From Tetrahymena thermophila SB210 (taxonomy: Eukaryota > Ciliophora > Oligohymenophorea > Hymenostomatida > Tetrahymenidae): 64,000 nucleotides of DNA. The number at the start of each line of letters is the position of its first letter. Position 1 is the first letter of the stretch. Below are positions 37,327 through 48,550 of the stretch, piece by piece. Under the pieces are notes generated by a model. It searched no databases, was not told where the DNA came from, and saw only the letters and a list, made by a program, of their open reading frames with translations. The position numbers were made by a program, and so were the translations under genes. The DNA lies in NCBI RefSeq assembly GCF_000189635.1, contig NW_002476346.1, positions 96,500-160,499 of the forward strand. Direction: 5' to 3'.

Positions 37327-38472
37327 ATGAATTCTAATTCTTAAAGTGATAATGATCAATAAGAACATGCATATGGAAAGAATAAATCTCAAAGCACTAT
37401 TAAAATAGCTTCTTAAGAGATGCTGAAAAAGAAAGTGAGAAAGTAAAAATCAGGAAAAAAGCTTAAGAATTTAGTTCCTTCAAGGACATACTATGCCAAC
37501 ATTCTATAGAGTTAAATGTAGATATATACTAAGGTGTTTATGCTAGGAGAAATTATGCTTGACCTAAATATTTTTAATCTAAATTATAATCATTACTAAT
37601 CTAGCGAGGATTACGAATGGCATAAATTTAGACCTATTTCTAAAGTAGAAACGTTTTCTGATGGATCTCTTTTAACATATCACAATATTGCTACACCTGG
37701 TAAGTTGGTTTTTTAAGAACTTTTGTAGATGTTAGCTTAGATACCTGATTAAAGAGCTCATGCTGCTTCTAACTTGTTTACTGGTTATTAAAAAAGAATT
37801 TAATCATCATAAAATATTTTGAAATAGCTCTAAGAATATTACTCATTGGAAGAAATTGATAATTTTTTCGCATAGCAATAGTTTGCTTCTGTAGAAAAAG
37901 CATTGAAAATCTTAGATTAAAGGAGTAAAATTGCAACTGAAAATTAGAGATATATGTATTAAATTCTTACCATAAATCCAAATAATCTTTTATTAAGACC
38001 TTCTGTGATAGGTTAAAGTTAGTAGTTGGTTGAAATTCTTGGTCGCAATAATGATCTCTACAAAAATTAAATGCTAAGAAAAGGATTTTTAAATTTAACC
38101 ACATAAGATGCTTAGATTTAGCTATTACTTCTATTTTTAGGCTTGTTAAAGTAAGTTCATTTAGAGAGTAAATCGATAGAAGGATATTCATTACCTACGA
38201 CAGTTACTTTGGAAAGCCATTTGCTCAATAGTATGCAGCTGCCTCATGCAAAATCTCCATTTAATACATTTTTGATGATTTACAAAGTAGACATAAATGA
38301 AAACATTATAAATGGTTTAAAATAGTATAGGGAATAATTTTAATTAGAACAAACTGCAAAAGATTTTGACTATGAGCTAGAGTGCTGGATTTTCCTACAA
38401 AATTACTATAAAAGTAAGTATGGATCAACATCCCAAAAAAGATGTAGCTATAAATTTATTAATAAAGTTTGA
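37327..38472 (+). CDS. Unrecognised 381-aa protein (3' end may splice onward)
   Basis: The frame runs from ATG to TGA. It has a basic N-terminus (MLKKKVRKQKSGKKLKN at 32-48), then a folded-looking region without membrane segments: YYANILQSQMQIYTKVFMLG, a DYEWHKFRPISKVETFSDGS segment near 95, and FLNLTTQDAQIQLLLLFLGL near 255. Past the DYELECWIFLQNYYK segment (about 348-362) there is a strong donor, GTAAGTATGG, at 38414. Splicing 38414-38489 (76 bp) and then 38636-38687 (52 bp, GTATTTATT to TTACAG) would replace the last 19 codons with a Gln-rich helical segment (HQRYQKQQQLANLNKLTNKN) and carry the frame on to TGA at 39003-39005 through a third intron. Which end is used cannot be decided here. 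No family recognised. Confidence 0.75.
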
Positions 38473-38489
38473 TTTGAGCTTTTTGTTAG

Positions 38490-39790
38490 GTTCTTATGAT
38501 TAAAAATAAATAAAACATCAAAGATATCAAAAATAATAATAGCTAGCTAATCTGAATAAATTAACAAATAAAAACTATAATTTGCAAACTTTTCAATAAA
38601 TAACACATCAAATATATTAATAATAATTTCTTAAAGTATTTATTAGATAATTAACACATATTATGTTCTATTTTGATTTAATTACAGTATGTAAAATAGA
38701 ATTGTGTTTAGGTGATTAATTTTTAATTATTATTATTTTATTGTGGATTAAATATCATTATTTTGTAATAAACTATTTTTTTTTAATGGCTGAATGAGTT
38801 AAACAAAATTTATTTCGAATTTTATTTTTTGATCAAATAATAAAAACAAATGATTAAACTTTCACTTTACTTTTAGTAATTCTATGTTTTAAATTCAACT
38901 ACTCATTTTGTAATTCGAAAAGGGATTTGTGACAGATAATAGATTATCTTGTTGAAAAGTGGAAGATAAAAAGTTTAATAAAGAGAAAATAAACACAAGA
39001 GATGATGGATGATTGATGATAGATTTACAGAAGAATTATCAAATTTTTACAAAGTATGGTCACTATTTATAACAATTCATAGAATTTAATTGATACCAAA
39101 GCAACTAAATTGAAAAAGAAGAATAATATGTTATTGGGCTATTCGTAGAAGAAAATATTGGATAGTTTTTCATATCTTTAAGTCAAATTAATCCAAGATA
39201 AGCAGAATACATTCATTCATTCTTAAAAATGTTGAAATAAAATGTTAAAAACAACTGATTAATTTAAATAAGTGAATTTAATAAATAAATAAAATAGTAT
39301 GAAATTTGCTATCAAAGTGAGGAGATTGTCTAAAAATTGGGATCCTGAGTGATTTTTTCAGATGAATGCTAACTCTTAATCAAAAGTCCAAAGAGGATAT
39401 CTCTTTTAGTATTTTTTTAAAAAATGAAAATTATCTTTAAAAGTCCATATCTATCGTGCAAATACCTCAAATGCCTTCTATTGAGCTTCTTTAGATAAAG
39501 GAAACTTTGAATTCCAATTCTTATATATTAATTTTAGACCATTTTTTATGTAAATAAAAAGTAAACCAACTTTCACAATAAATTATTTTTTTAGCAGTAT
39601 AATGCTGGAGCTCATAGGGAACATATCGTTTAAGACTATTTTAATCAAAATAAAATAGATGAACTTGATTGACAAACTCTCTTTATCTCGCCTGACCTTC
39701 CACCAATACAGAGTGTTTGATCCATAATATAATCAGAATTTTGGTCTTAATTAATATTTAAAGTTATTTGAAACTTCTAAAAACATATTC
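38490..39790. other. Coding-like but broken sequence, unresolved
   Basis: GC content rises and protein-like segments occur, but frames are interrupted. Plus strand: STTHFVIRKGICDRQQ (38900-38955), YVIGLFVEENIGQFFISLSQ (39130-39190) and SKEDISFSIFLKNENYLQKS (39390-39450). Minus strand over 39290-39620: FPLSKEAQQKAFEVFARQIW and KKYQKRYPLWTFDQELAFI, and MDQTLCIGGRSGEIKRV near 39730. Either a multi-exon gene on one strand or a decayed pseudogene would fit. Confidence 0.3.
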
Positions 39791-41104
39791 TTTATTTAAT
39801 TGAGAGCAAATAAAAAAAGATTGTATACTTCTACTAACCCATGCAACAGAAAATATAATAAGTAATAAATAAAATATAAAGGAGATTAAATATGTTGTTT
39901 GTTTTTTTAATATTAATTATTTATTTAATCCTATTAGAATTTTATAAAACTGTTATTTTTAATTTTACTAACACAAGTACTTTTATTTTGATTTATATTA
40001 AAAAAATTAATATTCTAGCACTAATCACTAACTCAATAATAAAAAATTTTAATATAATAATTTTGAATAAATTAAAAGATAATGAATGTTATTACTGTAT
40101 CAAAATTAAAGCCTACATTTTATTATTTCTTTCTATTGAAACTCAATTACTTTTTATATAATTTCATTACCACAATCATTTAGTTTTTATAATAATATTT
40201 CCAAGATTTAGTTTTCTCTCCTTTTAATATGTTTTTAATCCTTTTATCTATAATTATCAGACTAATTTTTCAAAAATTTTAGATATTAAATACATTTAAA
40301 ATATTATTTACTTTATTAATAATTAATTTTAAAAACAAAAATTTTTAATTTTTTAATAAGAATATAATAATATTTATTTAATTTTTTTTTTTTTTGTATT
40401 TTAAGTTTATATCTATATTATATGATTGCTATAAAAGGTTTTTATTTAGTTAGCTTGAAAATATTTTTTTGAAAAATATTATTTATTATTAAATGCAAAT
40501 ATTAAAAATTTTAATAAACTGTAAGTTCTCATTAATTCACCCCAAATTATATTAACCCCAAAATTAAAAAAATTTTTTAAAATAATATTTTTTTCATATT
40601 ATTAATAAAATATTTAGCCATAAAATTGAAGAAATAAGGTATAAATGAAAAATAAATGGAAGGTATTTAAATAGATATTTTAAATTTGATTATAATAATA
40701 CAATTCTGTTAGTTGTTTTAATTAAGAGAGAATATAAAAAAAATTTGATTTGTTTGTAAATAAAAATTATTATTATGTTTGTTAAATATTAATTTTTTTT
40801 CTTTTTCAGTTTGAAATAGGATTTTTTTTGTGACAGAGAGTGAATTTTAATTATAAAATTTTTTATTTGTGTTTATCATAGATTAGTTGATGGAAGTTAA
40901 AAATTAAAAATTAATTTTAAAAGAAATGGATAAGTAAAATGAAATATGATTAACATTTAGTAAATATTTAGGATTTATAGAAGTAGGAGATTTGTTTAGC
41001 CAGTAAGCTAAGTAAGTTATTAAAAGCTATAAAGAATTACTTCAAAAGAAATATTTTTAAATAGCATTAATTTTATTAATAATTTAAATGGTATTAATTA
41101 TGTT
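39791..41104. other. AT-rich spacer, no convincing gene
   Basis: The frame at 39892 is long only because it lacks G; its translation is Ile/Leu/Phe/Asn with no structure. Nothing else is seen. Confidence 0.5.
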
Positions 41105-41785
41105 TCATTTACTGCTATATAGTATTTTAATAGGGTCGTAAGGCTCAATTCCTCTCTTCATTAACTCTTTATTGGTCTTATGCACCCAAATCTAGTGGAA
41201 TATTTTATCATTTTCATGCTCTCTTGCCATAACAACAAAAAAGTTAATCATTGATTTTGGCATAGTTCCAGGTTCATGAGAGAACGCATATCCCAAAAAG
41301 AATAGGAAAGCGCACATAAGGATAGTTTTATCATATTTAAAGTTTTTATACCATTTATCTTTAACATAAGCCTCATATATAATGTCAAAGCTTCTTGTGG
41401 CCACATAGAGTCCAAATATAGATCTTATGCTTTTGTTTAAAAATAGAATACTAATTAAGCCTCCAAAGAAACCACTTAAAAAAGAATTTATGTTTCGGTG
41501 ATTTGAAATATCATTCAATAAAGTGTTTGACATTTTCATAATAAAGCAGTAAGTGCCTAAGAATAACCCAGTGTTAATCTACTATTTCCCAAAAAGGATA
41601 TTTAAGAAAAGAAGAGGGTTCTTCTTTATCTTTTTTAAATTAGAGAGTATTGTAATTATTGTTTTAAATGCGTAAGCATAAGAGAAAGATTTCAAAGATT
41701 AGAGAATTATTCTAGCAAATCTGTTGGTTTTAAGGTCATCAAATTCTTTTAAATAAACTTTTAGTTGGCTATTCGTGTTACCCAT
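41105..41785 (-). CDS. TMEM135/Tim17-like membrane protein, 226 aa, N-myristoylation signal
   Basis: This single exon runs from ATG at 41785 to TGA at 41105. The N-terminus MGNTNSQ has Gly2 and Ser6, the pattern for N-myristoylation. A small-residue membrane segment follows, FLSGFFGGLISILF (about 101-114), then LYVATRSFDIIYEAY, matching the layout in TMEM135 and related Tim17-type proteins (GxxxG segment, then LYVxxRxxE). A second membrane segment, ILMCAFLFFLGYAFSHEP (about 152-169), precedes PKSMINFF. TMEM135 acts in peroxisomes, mitochondria and lipid handling; whether this protein does so is inference. The start is the only ATG giving the acylation motif. The family call is tentative, the gene itself firm. 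Confidence 0.7.
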
Positions 41786-44193
41786 TTTATATATATTTGA
41801 TAACAGAAAGAAATGTTGATTTTTATTCTTTTTTGAGTTTGTGATTGTTTGTGTTGTGTTTGCGGAAGCGTGATTTTTGTGTGAAATAAAAATTTGTTCT
41901 TTCTTCTAAAAAATAGATAAAAAATTTTGAATGAAAACGCAGGTAGTTGCTTAAATAACTACTAATTTATTTAATAATACAAGCAAAAAAAAAACAAAGT
42001 ATAAAAAATTTTTTTCTTTTTATTGAGGATAAGTTATATGAGTTTTATTGTTGAGCAATCCTATGAAAACTCTTAGTTAAATGATGATGAATAAGCAAAA
42101 TTTGTTTTGGTGAGTTGCATATTCATTTGAATTAAACAGATAAGTATTAAATAATAATGTTGAAAGAGAAGTGAAAAGGTGTGTTTTATTAATCAGATAA
42201 TTCGAATTGATTAACTAATATATGGTTATTAATAAATACAATCAAGCTATTTAATTAATTTGAACGTATATGTGCAAGAAACATTTATGATATCAAATTT
42301 GTGGGGGCAGAAAAAATAGTTAATGTAAATAAATAAATAGACTTACTTTATTACCCTTCAATAATTCGATTGATCTTTCTTTCTATCTATCTATTTATTT
42401 TTAATCATCAAGGTAAAACAATATATTAATCAATCGATCAGTTTATTGAGATCAGTCTTTGTCTCTTTCAATCACCAATCAAGTACTATATTCGTTCAAA
42501 TTTTTGATATCCCTTTTAAGAGTTAAATTTTGAATGGATTTATCATTTAAAAGTATGTTTTAACAAATATCTATCAAATATCTTCGCAAAATTAAAAATT
42601 TCTAAGCATAAATTGATTTTAAATTTTCATTTGTGAACGTTTTATTCAGAGTGATTAAAATTAAACAGTTAGACCTAATACCTTATGCTAGTCTATTTTA
42701 ATTGTTGAATAGAAACTCTTTCTTTTTAATAAATTTTAGAGTATTTTACATGAGGATTCTAATTTACTTTATCAAGAAATTTATAGTATAAAACTTATTT
42801 GTTAAAATTGAAATTTCTTTGATGCTATGCTTAAAAATTTATTCTGTTAAGAAGATAAGATTAGGTGATTCGAATGAAGAATAAATAAATGCTATTGTTT
42901 ATTATATTTTTAATGTGTATTTTTATGATGTTGAAACAAGCTAAAAGTTTTTAAAAATTTTTGCGAACTTATGCAAAGATTTCAAATCTCTTTATTTAAA
43001 TCTGTGATGCAAAAAGATATTTAAAACAAATATTTAAATGTAAAAAAGTAAATTATTGGTAAATTAAACAATCAAAGAAACAAATAATTTAGAGTGAATT
43101 CTAGATATTTGAAATGCTAAATAATTAAATGAAAAATCAATCAATAAACTATCTCTAATTTTATTAATTAATTAGTTTATTTATTCTTTTGTTTGATCTT
43201 CATTTAATTACGCATCTTGTTTGTTCAAATCAATTCATCAATAAATAAAATACTGAGTCCTAAATGTGAGGGCAATGCATTATTAATTTGTGAATTTTTT
43301 CTCCTAAGCGATTTAAAATATCTAACAGATTCAATATATATAAATAGATTGATGAGATTTAAAATATATTTTGGGTATGTTTAAGACTTTATTTTAGAAA
43401 ATAAAAATTATAAAGTAAGATTCAAAAAATGAATTTCACTTAGATGTCAATAAGATCATCGCAATTTAGAGCCATAATTTTTGAAATACTTTTAACAAAG
43501 TAGAAAGAAAAGAAATTATTCTAGTAGAAGCAGAAAACTTAAATGTAGGAATTCTACCAAATTATGTGGCTTATTTTTTGTTGGTAATACAGCAGAAAGA
43601 TGTATTTCTATTTTAATATTCAAAGGCATGATATCTTGCTCTTGTTAGAGTTTTTTTTAGTGATATGTTGAAAAAAATATTTAAATGGCTTCCATTGATT
43701 TTTTTTTACTTGCTTATTATTTACCAGTGAAGGAAGTGCGTGTTAAAATATAGTAATCGACAATATATTTGTTTTGAACAGCTTTCTAAATTTTGTGGAA
43801 AAAAATTAGAAATCTGACGATATATTGTGTACAAGAATACCCAAAAAGCTAGTTAACAGTGGGGAAAAAGAGAATCTATGATTAATACTAGGCAATTTAA
43901 TTGATTTAAGACCGTTAGAAATAAGTTGTTTATTGCTAATCGATTTGCATAGCGTAATGATTTAAAAATTTAAAATCTAATAAGATTCTTCTTTTTCTTG
44001 TAGAGTTTAAAAAGCCTTATAGATTGCGCATTTTAAAATCATAATTAATTATAAAAAAAGAAAATTAAAAATTCACTGCCTCTAAAAAGAGGAAACAAAT
44101 AATTAAAAACCAAAAAAAATAAAAATCCATTGAAAATTTCTACTTTAATCTTCAAAAAACATATATAGATAAATATAAAGAAATCCTTCTAAA
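41786..44193. other. Spacer with unresolved coding-like segments
   Basis: Several protein-like segments occur, but no complete gene can be built. Plus strand: MSFIVEQSYENSQLNDDEQA from ATG 42038, ending at a possible donor GTGAGT (42110); an ATG-to-TGA frame 42534-43007 (157 codons) with KKIRLGDSNEEQINAIVYYI and FLKIFANLCKDFKSLYLNL; VEAENLNVGILPNYVAYFLL near 43530; and DDILCTRIPKKLVNSGEKEN near 43820. On the minus strand 44030-43630 is also open, from an ATG, but gives a composition poor in Asp and Glu. GC content at 43400-44000 is clearly above the spacer level. A decayed gene or a multi-exon gene would fit. Confidence 0.35.
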
Positions 44194-45192
44194 ATGAGCT
44201 TTTTTGACATGAACAACTTCTTATTGCATTCTACCAAACTCGCAGTTAGTGACACCGACTCTCTTGCCTCCACCGAGATCCGCGACAGAGCTCTCTCCAA
44301 CTCCAGCGTAGGGTCTTAGGACTATCTCCCTTCTTCTAACACATCTTATTACGGCTAGAGCAATCTTAAAGATTTAAATCTCTTACTGGCTCTACTCACT
44401 CAAAACTAACAAACATAACAACAATAATAACAATAGTAACATTAATATCAATCTTAGATATAGACAAACTAAAGCTACTTGATTGAGAAGGGTAGATCTA
44501 ACTCGGATGCATCTTAATCTGCTGAAGACTTCAAGGGTCTTTTCGATTTGAATAGCTTTTCACTATTTCCTCAGAGCTAGTTCGAACGTAAAATCAGTGG
44601 ACAAGTTTTTATTCCAAAGCCAATTCGTTCTATGCAATCTAAATAAAATTCTATGCTTTAGGACTTAGGAATCGACTCAACTAACTCTAATTCCTCCCCA
44701 TAACAACAATAATCTAATGTAAAGAATCTCATACTTGAAGCCTCATTGAATATCTTCTAAAACTTAATGAGAAAGGAAACAGGCTCTGAGGTTAACGTGC
44801 AAAATAATTCTCAGACACAATAAGTTCCTTCACCAATGCAATCCTCAGTCTCAAGTTAAAACTAACCTCAATAATCCCAAATTATGTACTAGCCCAACAT
44901 AATATTTGGTGTTTAGCTAACCCCAGAAGAAATGCAAAAGAGAAGAGAACTTCGTAGATAAAAAATTGAAAAGTATTTGATTAAGAAGCTAACTAGAAAA
45001 TGGGATGTACTCCGCTATGAAGTAAGAAAGAAAATCGCTAAGACCCGTTAAAGAGTTAAAGGTCGTTTCGTAAAGGAAGAAAAAAAAATGGACTCTGATG
45101 ACTCTTAAGTCTCTAACCCTCAAATAAAATCAATAAATTCAACACAGATAGTGCTGTCTGACGATCAAATGAACTCCATGGACAATATGTGA
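44194..45192 (+). CDS. CCT-motif protein, 332 aa (putative transcription regulator)
   Basis: This is a single exon from ATG to TGA. Residues about 251-294 form a CCT (CONSTANS, CO-like, TOC1) motif: RELRRQKIEKYLIKKLTRKW, then RYEVRKKIAKTRQRVKGRFV, with the diagnostic R-Y-x-x-R-K-x-x-A-x-x-R-x-R-V-K-G-R-F. In plants this motif mediates nuclear localisation and binding to NF-Y subunits or DNA. The remainder is low complexity: a poly-Gln tract at about 73-85 (all TAA, TAG and CAA codons mixed), and Ser/Asn-rich segments. Codon use is richer in C-ending codons (CTC, TCC, GCC, CGC) than the neighbours, which in Tetrahymena goes with high expression. No B-box or response-regulator domain is present. 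Confidence 0.85.
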
Positions 45193-48100
45193 TTGAATAA
45201 ATTAAAAAAAAGACATAATAAAAACAAACAAATTTAAATAATATTTAAGAATAAAGAAAAATATTTATATAGAACTTAATAAAAAATTAACCATAATCTC
45301 ATAATAAATAAATAAATCCAAATAAATCTTCTTAGTTACCCAAAACAAATACTAATTTCTTCTTCTTTCTTCATTTAAAAACACCACAAATAAATTTTTA
45401 CTCCATCACATATATCTTAAATAGATATAATAGATCAAAAATATAAATAAAAAAAATCTCTTCAATAATTAAAGCAAATCATATTCTCACACTCTAAAAA
45501 TACATAAATACATACATACAATTACCTAACTACATACCTAACCATTTACCATTCTATTTATAATAATTACTATTGTAATAACCAAAAATCTTAACAAAAA
45601 AAACGAGTTACTAAATAAACATTTGATTGATCACTCACTCACACACACACACACTTCCTGAAATAATTAAATATAAAAGCATGTATGTGCATTCACATTA
45701 AGCTGAACGAATATAAATTACTTTAAATAAATTATCTACATACCTTCTATTTATAAGGTTTTAATGAATTTTAAAAGTATTTATTAATTTCATAACATTT
45801 ATATATATTCATAAAGTTGCCATCAAATTATTTATTACTTTAAATAACTAACTAACTAACTAACCTTAAAATATACTTTTCAATTACTCCTTTATATAAA
45901 TAATTATTCGACTTTTGTGATTAAAAACAAAGCCATTTTATTTCAGTAGAATTTTTTTACGAAATTGAAACATTCATTTATTATTTATTTATTTTCTGGC
46001 TTAGATAGACTTTACAATCATATTTTAGATTTCAAACGTTGAAATTGTAATTAATTTGACTTATTTTCATAAACATAAACGAAATTTAAATAAAAAGTTA
46101 TTTTATTAGTATTATTTTGTTATTTTGAATGGCAAATTTTAATTATTTAAATCAGTAAAAAACAAAAATAACATTCAAAAAGATAGAAAAGATTTATTTA
46201 TTTTAAACTGATTCAATCTATTCCATATTTTCGCTTCTAAATATTATCTCCACAAATTCAAACATAAAAACTAAGATATAACTAGAAAAATTTTGGATCT
46301 TTATAAATTGTTTTTTTTAATTTTACAAATCTACATTTATTTATTTTTTATTTTATAATATTTCAAATTGTAAATGAAAATTTTATTAAATTTATTATTC
46401 TATTTTAATTCTATTAATATTCTTCTACTAAAATTTTATGTATTTTTAACAAATAATAGCTTTCTATACTGTGAATTAATACAATCAAATTTATATATTG
46501 TTGGTTTAATTTCTTTAAAGAGTAACTCTTTTCATATATTTTCATTCCATTTACTGAATTAATATCTAAAATCTTTTGAAAAAAATGCAGAAATATTTAA
46601 TCAAAATATTTTTTATGAAAATTAGATCTTTGATCAAATAAAATTCAAATTTTCATTCATTTTTGAAAATTTAAAAAATAAAAAAGTTAAGTAAATTGAT
46701 GTCAATAATACTTTCAAAAGATTTGAATAAAAATCCATTTTTATAAAAATTTAATTAAAATTAGAATTTGAATTCATTTCAAAATGCAAATCAATAGCTT
46801 AACCTAATCACACTTTGTTATTATCAAATAAAATATTAAAAATTTCATGCATTTATATAATAATTGTTCAAAGTTTGTTTTGAAATTAATTGAAATCTTT
46901 GAAAATTTAAAAACAAAAAAATAATACTTTCATTCATTTATAAAACATTAAAAAAAATCAAATTTTAATGCTTTTAGAAAATAGTTTTATTTAATAAATT
47001 TAAGTAAATTTTGTGTAAATATTAAAAAAAAAAAATTTTTTTACTATTTTATATCAATTTAATTATAAACACTTTAAGTTTCAATAAAATTTATAATATT
47101 AATTAAAGTTATAATTAATCATTTTAATCATAAAAAAAACGTGGCTCAAAAAGTTGAAATTTGAAATCAGATAAATGAACTAAAAAAACATAACAAACAA
47201 ACAAATAAATAAAAGTAAAATAACTGAAAATTATTTAAATAGACAAGGAAGAGTTAAATAACATATAGGAATTAATAGCATGAACTAATTATTTGTGAAA
47301 GTTGAGGTAGGTAATAGTAAAAGCGTTAAAGGACAATAAGAATTTGTTTTACATGCATTTATACATATGTAATTATTAGTTGGTTTTAATTGAAAAGGTA
47401 TTGATTGATTTTACTCATTTTTATTATATAAGCATAAATGCTTATTTTAATTAATTTTATTTACCTATGTTTAGGTGGTATTTTTAGGGTTTTATGTGCT
47501 TTTACAAATAAGAGCATTTTCTTATTACAGTATGGACAGTTAGTTAGTTAACTTATATTTTTATTTTTTCATTAATTTATCATGATGTATATCTTGTTAT
47601 TTGATCTATTTATTTATTTTTTATATTTATTTATTTATTTAAGGTCATAATTAGCAAATATTTTATAAGTTAGTTCAATTTGGTTTGCAACTTAAGTTGA
47701 AATAGACTTCAAAGTTTGAAGAAAGTAAAGAAAAATCATTTCGTTCAAGGAGAAATTATAATTAAGTTATATTTTTTATTTATTAAAAATGATCTATTAA
47801 TTTTATTTATTTATTTAATTATTTATTTATGTGTGTGTGTGTGTTTGTTTAACTTTCAGCTCAATTATGTTTGCAATAACTCTAATTGTTTTTTAAACTA
47901 AGAAATATTTATTATTTATTAAAATGCTGATAATTATTTTGTTTTTTATTTTTTTATGGGTAGGTAGGTAGATTGATAGATAGATAGATTATTAGATAGA
48001 TGATGATTGGTCGATTAATGTTTGTTTATTTTTGTTTGTTTGTTTAAATAAGTGGTTCACAAGAACTTTGAAGTTTAAATAAACTCCACTGCGTTTGGGA

Positions 48101-48550
48101 AGTGTGCTTAAATATGGATCTTTTTAGGGACTTAATAAATCTTTTTTAAATAATAAAAATGTTTAATATTAATTTTTATCATTATCAATAAAGCTAAAAA
48201 ATAATTTTGAAATAAAATTTGCCATTTTTATTTTCTAATTTTTTAAATTACTTTTAATATCAATTTTTTATTATTAATTCATTTTAATATTTTATTACAA
48301 CTCAGATTGAATAAAATAGATTTTTTCTTACTTTTTAAAAATTATATTTCCATTTTTTCAGTTTGTTTTATAAAATCAAATTTTTTCTTATTTTTTTTTC
48401 TAAAATCTAATTTTTTATTATTTATTTTTCTTCTTAGACAAGATTTTGATTTAGATAAATTTCACAAATTAATAATTTTAAATTCAAATCAATTTAATCT
48501 ATTTAAAAATAATTTTTCTAGTTTTATTTTAATTTTTGAATCTTAAGTTT
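45193..48550. other. Long AT-rich spacer with microsatellites
   Basis: No convincing gene. Simple repeats are CACTCACTCACACACACACAC at about 45631-45652, CTAACTAACTAACTAAC near 45847, TGTGTGTGTGTGTGTTTG at about 47829-47845, and GGTAGGTAGGTAGATTGATAGATAGATAG near 47959. Open frames at 46374, 47716 and 48307 are Phe/Leu/Ile/Asn-only translations of AT-rich sequence. Confidence 0.5.

Noticed and set aside
39892..40161. 89-codon hydrophobic plus frame, possible membrane protein
   Set aside because: The sequence is nearly free of G and C; Ile/Leu/Phe/Asn translations of such DNA look hydrophobic by composition.
46374..46562. Hydrophobic plus frames at 46374, 47716 and 48307
   Set aside because: Same composition artefact; the second runs through a TG microsatellite and the third is antisense to the end of the cyclin gene or beyond it.
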